Shown: positions 6,910-14,233 of the stretch, one piece after another
Position numbering within the stretch: position 1 is the first letter of the stretch
How the letters are laid out: every line of letters begins with the position of its first letter
Origin: Betaproteobacteria bacterium
GTDB lineage: Bacteria; Pseudomonadota; Gammaproteobacteria; Burkholderiales; SG8-39
Direction: 5' to 3'
Length of the DNA stretch: 16,173 bases
NCBI GenBank assembly: GCA_005884335.1
Contig: VBCJ01000012.1
Location: 1 to 16,173, forward strand
Made by a program: the position numbers and the translations under genes
Notes under the pieces: model-generated
Told to the model about the DNA's origin: nothing
What the model saw: the letters and a program-made list of their open reading frames with translations, nothing else
The model's database searches: none

Positions 6910-7476
6910 ATGGCCAAAGTTCTCGCCACCGAAATCCGTATCGGTCACCTGCTCGAATGGGAAAAGCGGATCTGGCGCGTGATCAAATGCTACCACGTGC
7001 ATGTCGGCGGGCGCGGCGGGGCCTTCATGCAGGTCGAGATGAAGGACATCGAGACCGGCACCAAGACCAACCAGCGCATCCGCACCGAGGACAAGGTCGA
7101 ACGCGCTTTCGTCGATCCGCGCGACATGCAGTACCTCTACAACGACGGAACGGGCTACATTTTCATGGACAAGGAGAATTACGAGCAGCTGACCCTGTCG
7201 GATGAAATGCTCGAGGGACAGACCGGCTACCTGCTGCCGAACACCGACGTGCAGGTGGTGTTCTACAACGACAAGCCGATCGGCGTCGAGCTGCCGCCTT
7301 CGGTCGTGCTCACCGTGACCGAGACCGACCCCAACATCAGGAACGCCACCGTCACCACCTCGTTCAAGCCCGCCAAGACCGAGACCGGCCTCATCGTTCA
7401 GGTGCCGCCCTTCGTCAACTCCGGAGAAAAAATCAAGGTCAACACCAACGACGGCGCGTACATCGAGCGCGTCTAG
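6910..7476 (+). CDS. efp: Translation elongation factor P
   Basis: EF-P binds ribosomes stalled at polyproline stretches and promotes peptide-bond formation. The 188-residue protein is full length. It has a KOW-like N-terminal domain, a central OB domain (LPNTDVQVVFYNDKPIGVELP near 115-133) and a C-terminal OB domain ending PPFVNSGEKIKVNTNDGAYI. The tip of the domain-I loop reads HVGGRGGAF, placing an Arg (residue 35) where Lys-type EF-Ps carry the modified lysine (PGKGGAF). The surrounding sequence resembles alphaproteobacterial EF-P more than the usual betaproteobacterial Arg32 form. No EpmA, EpmB or EarP gene is in the window. The ATG at 6910 gives the expected N-terminus but has no clear ribosome-binding site. 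Confidence 0.95.
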   Translation: MAKVLATEIRIGHLLEWEKRIWRVIKCYHVHVGGRGGAFMQVEMKDIETGTKTNQRIRTEDKVERAFVDPRDMQYLYNDGTGYIFMDKENYEQLTLSDEMLEGQTGYLLPNTDVQVVFYNDKPIGVELPPSVVLTVTETDPNIRNATVTTSFKPAKTETGLIVQVPPFVNSGEKIKVNTNDGAYIERV

Positions 7477-7488
7477 GTTTTGACTTAT

Positions 7489-7525
7489 CCCTCCTTTTCA
7501 AGGAGGGGCGTCGCCGCAGGCGACG
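7489..7525. repeat. Tandem hairpins downstream of efp (terminator or dispersed palindromic repeat)
   Basis: CCCTCCTT (7489-7496) / AAGGAGGG (7500-7507) with a TTC loop is followed directly by CGTCGCC (7509-7515) / GGCGACG (7519-7525) with a GCA loop. Both stems are perfect. The unit lies between the convergent efp and VOC stop codons, where a bidirectional terminator would fit. A pyrimidine-rich hairpin next to a GTCGCC..GGCGAC hairpin recalls dispersed intergenic repeats of GC-rich proteobacteria. Only one copy is in this window. Confidence 0.65.
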
Positions 7526-7532
7526 GGGTGGT

Positions 7533-7904
7533 TTATTTCATGGAATGCAGGCCGAACATGTTTCCCTCGGTGTCGATGACCAGCGAGATGAAGCCGTACT
7601 GGCCGATGGAAAACTTGTTCTTGTGGATGCGTCCACCTGATTTTGTGACGCGGCCTTCCTCGACCGAGCAGTCTTCGCAACCGAAATAGACCAGGGTGCT
7701 GTTACCGCCGGAGGGAACGCCCTGCATCTTGACCAGGGCGCCGCCCGCGCCCGAGCCGGTCATCTCCATCGGAAACGCCCACATGTCCAGTCCCGGGTTG
7801 TTCAGCTTTTCCAGCTTGCCCTGGAACACGGATTCGTAGAATTTCTTCGCGCGATTCGTGTCTTGCACGTAGATCTCGAACCAGACGGCGGGATTTTTCC
7901 TCAT
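7533..7904 (-). CDS. VOC (glyoxalase/bleomycin-resistance-like) family protein
   Basis: This 123-residue protein has the single vicinal-oxygen-chelate fold pattern. It opens with NPAVWFEIYVQDTNRAKKFY, the usual first beta strand and helix. A middle strand reads GGNSTLVYFGCEDC, and the end FISLVIDTEGNMFGLHSMK is the 'D-EGN-GLHS' motif of the PhnB-like subgroup. These proteins bind metal or small molecules and include glyoxalases and resistance proteins; the substrate is not predictable here. It starts 15 bp after the stop of the upstream exported-protein gene, so the two are likely co-transcribed. A ribosome-binding site (AGGAGAATC) precedes the ATG. Confidence 0.85.
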   Translation of the reverse strand: MRKNPAVWFEIYVQDTNRAKKFYESVFQGKLEKLNNPGLDMWAFPMEMTGSGAGGALVKMQGVPSGGNSTLVYFGCEDCSVEEGRVTKSGGRIHKNKFSIGQYGFISLVIDTEGNMFGLHSMK

Positions 7905-7919
7905 CGCGATTCTCCTGTG

Positions 7920-8504
7920 TTAATTGCCGACGCGCGAATTCTTGCCGGGATTCTTGAGCCACTGCGCGATGTCGCTTGTGAGCGAGTCGAGGCAGCGCCT
8001 CAGCGCGGAGCAAGTGCCCCTGAAGGCGAGCGCTCCGCTCAAGGCGTCTCGCCTGCCGGAGAAGTCCCCGATCTCGTTTCCGTCTTCGGTCAGGCGGCCT
8101 TTCACTTCGACTGCTTTGTGAAAGCCCGTGTAGGCGTTGCCGAAGGAGGTGGTGTTGACGATTTCGACCTGGAGCACGCGGCCTTTGCCCGCCTTGACCG
8201 CCTCGTCGTTCCGGACCACGTTGAGCCCCTCTCTTCGGGCCGCGGTTTCGAGCAGCTCCGCGCCTTGCTGCGGCAACGAGCATTCGGCAAGAATCGCCCG
8301 GCCGATCGCTTTGGTATCCCGATACGGCATGTCACGCCCGATGTAGATCACGCTGCCCGGCGCCCCGGCGGCCGGCGGCGCTGCACCCGAAGCAGCGGTT
8401 CCCGGCGCGCCGCCGCCCGGGGTCTGCGTGTCTTGCGGCCATGCTGCGGGGCAAGGGGCGATGCCGAACAGCGCGGCCGCGACGATCAAGGTTCTCTTGT
8501 TCAT
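7920..8504 (-). CDS. Exported protein of unknown function
   Basis: Starting at the ATG at 8502-8504, with an AGGGGGA ribosome-binding site 3 bases upstream, the protein has 194 residues. An upstream ATG in frame (8544-8546) would bury the signal peptide and is rejected. The N-terminus MNKRTLIVAAALFGIA is a clear Sec signal peptide, ending near AAWPQ. A Pro/Gly/Ala-rich linker follows (about 25-52), then a soluble domain with Cys in ECSLPQQG and in TCSALRRC, which may pair in the periplasm. I do not recognise the domain. It is the first gene of a pair with the VOC protein. Confidence 0.7.
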   Translation of the reverse strand: MNKRTLIVAAALFGIAPCPAAWPQDTQTPGGGAPGTAASGAAPPAAGAPGSVIYIGRDMPYRDTKAIGRAILAECSLPQQGAELLETAARREGLNVVRNDEAVKAGKGRVLQVEIVNTTSFGNAYTGFHKAVEVKGRLTEDGNEIGDFSGRRDALSGALAFRGTCSALRRCLDSLTSDIAQWLKNPGKNSRVGN

Positions 8505-8594
8505 GGATCCCCCTAAACGAACGGAGCCGAGCGGCGCTCCGAACAAGTGACGAATAGGAAATTCAATCCGCCCGGCGTCGGCGCTCTGTGTCGC

Positions 8595-8780
8595 TCAGCG
8601 GGCCGGTCCGACACCTTCCACCGGCGCGCCTTCGGCGTGTTTCACTAGTTGCCTCGGGCCGACTTCCCCGCCGTACACGTTGCCCTCCGCATCCACAGCG
8701 ACGCCCTCCGCCGCGCTCGTCCCGTTCATTTCGTGCGGGTCGGGAATGCGAAATAGGAAAAAACCCGAGCTGACGCCACT
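8595..8780 (-). pseudogene. C-terminal fragment of an NHL/SMP-30-like beta-propeller protein
   Basis: An open stretch of 61 codons between TAG (8781-8783) and TGA (8595-8597) has no start codon or ribosome-binding site at its head. It encodes FRIPDPHEMNGTSAAEGVAV followed by DAEGNVYGGEVGPRQLVKH. This is the last blade of proteins annotated as NHL-repeat or peptidyl-alpha-hydroxyglycine alpha-amidating-lyase-like propellers, normally exported and over 300 residues long. The rest of the gene is missing. A REP-like inverted repeat begins 18 bp upstream of the in-frame TAG, suggesting deletion or insertion there. The family call rests on the AEGVAVDAEGNVYGGEVGP pattern. Confidence 0.6.
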
Positions 8781-8800
8781 CTAACCACGCAAACAAAAAA

Positions 8801-8854
8801 CAACCGGGACAGATTTACTTAACGCAAAAATAAAACTGTCCCGATTAATGGTTG
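8801..8854. repeat. REP-like inverted repeat with CGGGACAG arms
   Basis: CAACCGGGACAG (8801-8812) mirrors CTGTCCCG (8836-8843), with an outer GGTTG at 8850-8854. The inner match extends imperfectly through ATTTA/TAAAA, and the centre is AT-rich. Repeats of the type CGGGACAGATTTA..CTGTCCCG accompany REP elements and IS200-like tyrosine transposases in proteobacteria, but no transposase is present. It separates the propeller fragment from the orphan membrane protein. Confidence 0.6.
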
Positions 8855-8871
8855 CTCTTGTTTCTAGAAAA

Positions 8872-9345
8872 TTATGTGCCGCCTTTTTGTAGAAAACCGC
8901 GGAGGACTTGCAGAGCCCCTATCACGAATACAAGCGTTGCCAGATAAATCGGACCCAGATGACTCACCCAGTCATAGGCAAAGTGACCGAAGTAATGCAT
9001 CGGCAGAGCAACGGCTAAGCCCGCCACGGGGGAAACCATGGCCGCCCACCACGCCCACCACTCGCCTTTGCGGACTCCCCACCAAGAGAGAGCTGCAACA
9101 GCTATGCCCGTAGCGGCAATAAACCCGGCTGTCGCGATGTGCAGATGATTAATGTAGTAAACCACCGCGGGGTTGAGGGCATTGAGTTGCTCCTTGGTCA
9201 CGCCATTTAAGGTCTCTACGCCAAGCTCAAAACCAGTGCCGGTAAAACTGCGGATAAAAAAGACTACGGCATACCCAATAAAAGCCAGCCCAGCGATCAA
9301 CATCAGGGTGGAACCAGTGCGAACGGCTGAATTGTCCGGTGCCAT
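8872..9345 (-). CDS. Unrecognised four-helix membrane protein
   Basis: It starts at the ATG at 9343-9345 with a near-perfect AAAGGAGG ribosome-binding site 7 bases upstream; the longer frame to 9393 is rejected because that site lies inside it. The 157-residue protein has four hydrophobic helices at about 12-31, 62-85, 97-117 and 130-150. Histidines lie near helix ends (INHLHIA, MHYFGHFAYDW, SHLGPIYL) and could hold metal or haem, but this is only a suggestion. I do not recognise the family. Its base composition is visibly less GC-rich than the flanking genes, and it lies next to a REP-like repeat and a pseudogene, so it may have been acquired. Confidence 0.7.
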   Translation of the reverse strand: MAPDNSAVRTGSTLMLIAGLAFIGYAVVFFIRSFTGTGFELGVETLNGVTKEQLNALNPAVVYYINHLHIATAGFIAATGIAVAALSWWGVRKGEWWAWWAAMVSPVAGLAVALPMHYFGHFAYDWVSHLGPIYLATLVFVIGALQVLRGFLQKGGT

Positions 9346-9535
9346 ATTGTTGCCTCCTTTCTGTTGTTCCTTAAAAACGCGCGGTGGAATCACCGTTCAT
9401 AGGCCTTCCGCTCTCGCGGTGTCACTTGACGATCGACGACGCGATGTTCGGACTTGAGCAAGACCTTTCCGTTTACGAGACCCATTCGATCAAGATACCA
9501 CTGTCAGTTCCAAAGCGCAGAACGATCGACTCTCC

Positions 9536-10441
9536 CTACACCACGTGATCCGGCGCCAGCTCGCACGGGTGCGCGCCGGTCTCGATCTGGATGGTCGCGT
9601 GATGCACGTGATAGCGCGCGCGCAGTTCCCTGCACACTTCCGCCATGAACGCGTCGCCGGGATGCCCGCCGGGGATGACCAGGTGCACGGTGAGCGCGGT
9701 CTCGGTCGTGCTCATCGCCCAGATGTGCAGGTCGTGCACCTCGGCGACCCCCGCGAGCAGCGACAGGTAGGTGCGCACCACGCGCGGGTCGATGTGCTCG
9801 GGGACCGCGTTCAACGCGAGCGCGACCGAATCGCGCAGCAGGCCCCAGGTGCTCCACACGATGGCGGCCGCGATGACGAGGCCGGTGAGCGGGTCGAGCC
9901 ACAGCCAGCCGGTGAAGAGGATCCCGATTCCCGCGACGACGACGCCGAGGGAGACCGCTGCGTCGGCCGCAAGGTGCAGGAACGCGCCGCGCATGTTGAC
10001 GTCGCGCCGCCGATCGCGCGCGAACAGCATCGCGCTCGCCCCGTTGATCACTATGCCGAGGAGCGCCACCCCAATCACCGTTTCACCGGCGACGGGCATC
10101 GGCGCGGCCAGGCGATTGATCGCCTCCCAGGCGATGCCCCCGGTCACCACGAGGAGGAGCGCCGCGTTCAGCAGCGCGACGAGGATCGACGAGCTGCGCA
10201 GGCCGTAGGTGAAACGCTCCGAGGGCCCGCGTCTCGCCAAGGTGCTCGCGCCCCATGCGAGCGTCAGCGCGAGCACGTCGCTCAAATTATGGCCGGCGTC
10301 GGCGAGCAGCGCCATGGAGTGCGCGAGCACGCCGTATACCGCCTCGACCAGCACGAATGCGAGATTCAGGCCGATGCCCAGCGCGAAAGCCCGGCCGGGA
10401 TTTCGCGGAGCGTGCGCGCCGTGATCGTGGTCGTGTGTCAC
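9536..10441 (-). CDS. Cation diffusion facilitator (CzcD/ZitB-like metal exporter)
   Basis: This inner-membrane antiporter exports divalent metals, typically zinc, in exchange for protons. The 301-residue protein has a His-rich N-terminus (THDHDHGAH) and six predicted membrane helices. The two intramembrane metal-site motifs HNLSD (His51, Asp55) and HLAAD (His156, Asp160) fit the Zn-type H-x3-D pattern. A cytoplasmic domain follows with VHDLHIWAMS and HHATIQIE, the usual C-terminal features. It starts at a GTG (10439-10441) only 9 bp after the nagZ stop, so it may be the last gene of that operon. The His/Asp pattern suggests zinc, possibly also cadmium or cobalt. Confidence 0.93.
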   Translation of the reverse strand: MTHDHDHGAHAPRNPGRAFALGIGLNLAFVLVEAVYGVLAHSMALLADAGHNLSDVLALTLAWGASTLARRGPSERFTYGLRSSSILVALLNAALLLVVTGGIAWEAINRLAAPMPVAGETVIGVALLGIVINGASAMLFARDRRRDVNMRGAFLHLAADAAVSLGVVVAGIGILFTGWLWLDPLTGLVIAAAIVWSTWGLLRDSVALALNAVPEHIDPRVVRTYLSLLAGVAEVHDLHIWAMSTTETALTVHLVIPGGHPGDAFMAEVCRELRARYHVHHATIQIETGAHPCELAPDHVV

Positions 10442-10450
10442 TCTCGAATT

Positions 10451-11461
10451 CTAAACCGAGACACCTTGAATCGCCGCAACCGCCGACGCGTAGCGCGTAT
10501 CCGACCCAAGGGGCTTCAACGCGCCCCTGCCGCGCATGCGCTCGGCGCGTCGCGGATCGAGCGCCCGGTCCTTCAGCGCCTCAAGGAGCCCCGCTGCGCT
10601 CTGTGGCGCGTTGCACAGCAACACCATGTCGCAGCCGGCCTCCAGCGCAGCGAGCGCACGTTCCCTCGGGCCCCCGGCGACGCTCGCGCCTTCCATCGAC
10701 AGGTCGTCGCTGAATATCATGCCGCCGAAGCCGAGCCGGCCCCGGAGCACGTCTTTCAGCCACATCGGAGAGAATCCGGCGGGCCGCTTGTCTATTTTCG
10801 GATAGATCACGTGAGCCGGCATGATTCCGCCCAAGCCCCGTCCGATCAGATCGCGGTAAGGCAGCAGGTCGGCCGCTTCGATTTCATCGAGTTTGCGCTC
10901 GTCCACCGGAACATCGACGTGCGAGTCCGCCTTCACGTAGCCGTGACCGGGAAAATGCTTACCGACCGATGCCGCGCCGCCGGCCGTCGATCCGGCGACG
11001 AACGCGCCGGCGAGCGCCGCGATCACCGCGGGCTCGTCCGAGAAAGCGCGATCTCCGATGATGCTGCTCGAGCCGAAGTCTACGTCGAGCACCGGCGCGA
11101 AACTGAAATCCACCCCATGCGTCCGCAGCTCCACCGCCACGACATAACCCGTCGCTTCCGCGAGGGCCCGGGCCTGCGCCGTGTCGGCTTCCCAGCGCTC
11201 CCCGAGCAGACGCATCGGCGGGATACGGGTGAACCCCTCCTGAAAGCGCTGCACCCGCCCGCCCTCATGGTCCACCGCGATGAGGAGCTCGGGCCTGCGC
11301 AGAGCGCGAATCTCGGTCGTGAGCGCGATGAGCTGCTTAGGAGATTGGAAATTGCGCGCGAACAGGATGACACCGCCGACCGCGGGATGACGCAGGAGCT
11401 CCTTCTCCTCCGCTGTGAGCCGCAATCCCGCCGCGTCCAACATCACAGGGCCGAGTGTCAT
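10451..11461 (-). CDS. nagZ: Beta-N-acetylhexosaminidase, glycoside hydrolase family 3
   Basis: This cytoplasmic enzyme removes N-acetylglucosamine from anhydromuropeptides during cell-wall recycling, and in many species it feeds the AmpR signal for beta-lactamase induction. At 336 residues it is a typical single-domain NagZ. It has substrate-binding KHFPGHG (168-174) with nearby ADSH, DHEGGRVQRF (64-73), and the nucleophile motif FSDDLSMEGA (250-259). The ATG overlaps the acpS stop in an ATGA. It closes the conserved pdxJ-acpS-nagZ run. Confidence 0.96.
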   Translation of the reverse strand: MTLGPVMLDAAGLRLTAEEKELLRHPAVGGVILFARNFQSPKQLIALTTEIRALRRPELLIAVDHEGGRVQRFQEGFTRIPPMRLLGERWEADTAQARALAEATGYVVAVELRTHGVDFSFAPVLDVDFGSSSIIGDRAFSDEPAVIAALAGAFVAGSTAGGAASVGKHFPGHGYVKADSHVDVPVDERKLDEIEAADLLPYRDLIGRGLGGIMPAHVIYPKIDKRPAGFSPMWLKDVLRGRLGFGGMIFSDDLSMEGASVAGGPRERALAALEAGCDMVLLCNAPQSAAGLLEALKDRALDPRRAERMRGRGALKPLGSDTRYASAVAAIQGVSV

Positions 11462-11862
11462 GTTTTCCTCCGCGCCTTCGGAGTGCCTCCTTCGACGACG
11501 ACGAATGCGCAGGCCATGCCGATTTCATCGGTAAGCGACACGTAGACGTTTTCGATACCACGCCGCTTCAGAAGCGCGGCGAGGGCTCTGGAGAATTTGA
11601 GCGAGGGCTTCCCCGAGCGCGCGTTCTCGACCCAGACGTTGTGCCAGTTGACCGGAAAATGAATTCCGGTACCGAGCGCCTTGGAAAACGCTTCCTTCGC
11701 GGCGAAGCGCTTGGCGAGATAGGCGGCGGGCTTGCGGTGACGGCGAAAGCGCTGCAGTTCGGAATCGACCAGCACGCGCGCGGCGAATTTTTCGCCGAAA
11801 CGCTCCAGGGCACGCTCGATCCGGCCGACGTCGCACAGGTCGGTGCCGATACCGAGGATCAC
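11458..11862 (-). CDS. acpS: Holo-[acyl-carrier-protein] synthase
   Basis: It transfers 4'-phosphopantetheine from CoA to apo-ACP, activating fatty-acid synthesis. The 134-residue protein starts at a GTG (11860-11862) and reads MILGIGTDLCDVGRI. The magnesium-binding Asp8 (GIGTD) and Glu57 (FAAKEAFSKAL) are in place. AAGGGGAG lies 5 bases upstream of the start. The same frame runs open far upstream without being coding. The start overlaps the pdxJ stop as GTGA, and the stop overlaps nagZ as ATGA, so translation is coupled on both sides. Confidence 0.95.
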   Translation of the reverse strand: MILGIGTDLCDVGRIERALERFGEKFAARVLVDSELQRFRRHRKPAAYLAKRFAAKEAFSKALGTGIHFPVNWHNVWVENARSGKPSLKFSRALAALLKRRGIENVYVSLTDEIGMACAFVVVEGGTPKARRKT

Positions 11863-12620
11863 CGGGACTCCCCTTCCGCGCCCGCATTGCCTCGACGAAT
11901 CGCATCGAGATACCGGCGCACCGCTTCGGCCAGGCCGAACTCCAGGGCGTCGGAGATCAACGCGTGTCCGATGGACACTTCCAGTACCTTCGGCACCGAG
12001 CGCAGGAAAACAGGCAAATTTTCGAGATTGAGGTCGTGGCCGGCGTTGACGCCGAGGCCTGCGCGCTGCGCGGCGCGCGCGGCTTCCGCGTAGCGTCCGA
12101 GCACGGCTTCCTGCTCCGCGGTGCCGAACGCTCGCGCATAGGGCTCCGTATACAGCTCGATCCGGTCGGCGCCCAGCACGGCCGCGGCCGCCATCGCTTC
12201 CGCGACCGGATCCATGAACAGGCTCACGCGTACGCCCAGCGACTTGAGTTCGTCCACGACGGGCTCGAGGCGCGCGCCGTCCCTGCCGAGATCCCAGCCA
12301 TGATCGGAGGTGAAGGCTCCGGTCTCGTCGGGAACGAGCGTGCACTGCGCCGGGCGCACTTCACGAACGAATTCGAGCAGGCCGTGAAACGGATTGCCTT
12401 CGATGTTGAATTCCGCACCGGGCCGATCCCGCAGCACGGCGGCGAGTTCGCGCACGTCCTGCGCCCGCACGTGCCTTCCATCGGGGCGCGGATGGACCGT
12501 CATTCCGTGAGCGCCCGCGCCCAGGGCAATGCGCGCCGCGCGAACGACGCTTGGAATGCCGATGGTGCGGGTATTGCGCAGCAACGCAACCTTGTTGAGA
12601 TTGGCGCTCAAGAGAGTCAT
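11859..12620 (-). CDS. pdxJ: Pyridoxine 5'-phosphate synthase
   Basis: It condenses 1-deoxyxylulose 5-phosphate with 3-amino-2-oxopropyl phosphate, the ring-closing step of the DXP-dependent vitamin B6 pathway. The 253-residue protein has the family residues: SANLNKVALLRNTR near the N-terminus, VHPRPDGRH (His43, Arg45, His50), FNIEGN (Glu74), and VNAGHDLN (His195). This matches the catalytic His-Glu-His set known for the enzyme. It lies 13 bp after recO and shares a GTGA overlap with acpS. Confidence 0.97.
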   Translation of the reverse strand: MTLLSANLNKVALLRNTRTIGIPSVVRAARIALGAGAHGMTVHPRPDGRHVRAQDVRELAAVLRDRPGAEFNIEGNPFHGLLEFVREVRPAQCTLVPDETGAFTSDHGWDLGRDGARLEPVVDELKSLGVRVSLFMDPVAEAMAAAAVLGADRIELYTEPYARAFGTAEQEAVLGRYAEAARAAQRAGLGVNAGHDLNLENLPVFLRSVPKVLEVSIGHALISDALEFGLAEAVRRYLDAIRRGNAGAEGESR

Positions 12621-12633
12621 GCGGATGACTGCC

Positions 12634-13353
12634 TCACAGCGCGAGCAGATCCCTGAAGATCTGGCGGCTCTTCAGCGGCTGGTACTCGAGGCGATGATTG
12701 ATGAGCGTGCGCATCAGTGCCTTCGCCTGCTGCTGAGTCTGGGGATCGCCATAGTCGTCGCGCGCCATGTCGAGAAGGGTCCGGCCGGACACGCGAGGCT
12801 CCGGTCCCGTGTCCTTGACCTCGATCGGTCCGCGCTCGGGATCGTACGTATAGCTCTTCGCCGGGTCGATCGCGCGACCGCTCGCGCTGTCGCGCTCGAG
12901 CGTCATGGCGTACCCCAGCTCCTTGAGCAGCGCTCTCTCGAACGAACGCAGCGCAGGGGCCGACCCGCCGTGCGGCGCGAGTTCCCGGAGCGCTTCCCGG
13001 TATCGTGAAAACAGGGCGTCGTGAGGGTCTTCGCGGGGCAGCAGCCGCAACAGAAGCTCGTTGAGATAGAACCCGCACATGAGCGCTTCGCCGTGAAGCA
13101 GCGGTTGCCCGCCGACCCACTCGGCGCGTGCGAGCGTCCGCAGTTCCCCCTTGCCGAACCAGGACAGGGCGAGCGGCTGAAAGGCGAGCAACACCCCGCG
13201 CAGAGGCGAGCGCGGGCTGCGCGCTCCCCGCGCCACCATCGACACCCGGCCGAATGCGCGGGTAAACACCTCGAGCAGCAGGCTCGTCTCGCGATAGGAA
13301 TAGCCGTGCAGGATGAAGGCTTCACGGCTCTCCTGTCTGGTGCGCTCAACCAT
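12634..13353 (-). CDS. recO: DNA repair protein RecO
   Basis: RecO works with RecR and RecF to load RecA on SSB-coated single-stranded DNA. The 239-residue protein has the N-terminal OB-fold pattern AFILHGYSYRETSLLLEVFT..GRVSMVARGAR (split here only for quoting) and a helical C-terminal part (CGFYLNELLLRLLP). The second half lacks the four-cysteine zinc site found in some RecO proteins, as in other betaproteobacterial and enterobacterial members. Its ATG lies inside the end of era with an 8-bp overlap (13346-13353). Confidence 0.95.
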   Translation of the reverse strand: MVERTRQESREAFILHGYSYRETSLLLEVFTRAFGRVSMVARGARSPRSPLRGVLLAFQPLALSWFGKGELRTLARAEWVGGQPLLHGEALMCGFYLNELLLRLLPREDPHDALFSRYREALRELAPHGGSAPALRSFERALLKELGYAMTLERDSASGRAIDPAKSYTYDPERGPIEVKDTGPEPRVSGRTLLDMARDDYGDPQTQQQAKALMRTLINHRLEYQPLKSRQIFRDLLAL

Positions 13354-14233
13354 AGCCCATGCGTCTCAGCGCCGCTTCGTCGTCCGTCCAGCCGCTGCGG
13401 ACCTTGACCCACACCTCCAGATAGACCTTGCCGCCGAAAAGGGTCTCCATGTCGAGGCGCGCGGCGGTTGCGATTCTCTTCAGCTTGCTCCCGCCCGATC
13501 CGATGATGATCGCCTTGTGTCCCTCTCTTCCCACTACGATCGCGGCGTGAATCCGCCGCATGCCGCGCTCCTCCTCGAATTTCTCGATTTCCACGCCGGT
13601 GCTGTAGGGAAGCTCCTCGCCCAGAAGGCGAAACAGCTTTTCGCGCAGGAATTCTGCGGCGAGAAAGCGCTCGTTTCGATCGGTCAAGTCGTCCCCGGAA
13701 TGGATCGCCGGCTGCTCGGGCAGGTGGCGCTTGAGCGCCCCCAGCAGCTCTTCGAGCCCCTTGCCGCGGCTCGCGCTGACCGGCACGATTTCATCGAACT
13801 GCGCTTCGCTCGCGGCCTTTTTCAGAAACGGCAGCAAACTCGCAGGTTCGGTCGTGTCGATCTTGTTCACGACCAGGAACAACGGAACCCCGCGAGGGAC
13901 CTGTTTCAGAAGCGCGCGATCCTCCGCCCCGAAGCGCTTCGCTTCGACGACCAGGGCCACCACGTCGACCGCCTCGAGCGCTCCCCGAATCGCGCGGTTC
14001 ATCGCTCGGTTGAGGGCGCCGCGGTACCGGGTCTGGAAACCCGGGGTGTCGATGATTACGAACTGCGCTGTCCCTGTGGTGAGCACTCCGCGAAGCGATT
14101 GTCGCGTGGTCTGCGGCTTGTGAGAGGTGATGCTGAGTTTTTGGCCGAGCAAGGCATTCAGCAACGTGGACTTGCCGACGTTGGGACGCCCGATCAGAGC
14201 GATCGCTCCACAACGAAACGGCTCCACGGCCAT
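13346..14233 (-). CDS. era: GTPase Era
   Basis: This essential GTPase binds the 3' end of 16S rRNA and helps 30S subunit maturation. Starting at the ATG at 14231-14233 it has 295 residues, the usual length. The G1 motif GRPNVGKS is at 15-22, DTPG at 62-65 and NKID at 123-126. A C-terminal KH domain carries IVGREGHKAIIIGSGG-type sequence. The frame extends 40 codons further upstream into rnc, but that part is antisense-like and unlike the family. The start overlaps the rnc stop as TGATG, a re-initiation arrangement. Confidence 0.97.
   Translation of the reverse strand: MAVEPFRCGAIALIGRPNVGKSTLLNALLGQKLSITSHKPQTTRQSLRGVLTTGTAQFVIIDTPGFQTRYRGALNRAMNRAIRGALEAVDVVALVVEAKRFGAEDRALLKQVPRGVPLFLVVNKIDTTEPASLLPFLKKAASEAQFDEIVPVSASRGKGLEELLGALKRHLPEQPAIHSGDDLTDRNERFLAAEFLREKLFRLLGEELPYSTGVEIEKFEEERGMRRIHAAIVVGREGHKAIIIGSGGSKLKRIATAARLDMETLFGGKVYLEVWVKVRSGWTDDEAALRRMGYG

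Noticed and set aside
9390..9485. Minus-strand 31-codon frame beginning MGLVNGKVLLKSEH
   Set aside because: It reads like plausible coding sequence and could be a gene remnant or leader peptide, but it has no clear ribosome-binding site and no recognised family. The rest of 9346-9535 shows nothing definite.
9545..11545. A 666-codon open frame on the plus strand
   Set aside because: It is antisense to the CDF exporter and nagZ, both clear genes with full motifs. Long antisense frames are common in GC-rich DNA.
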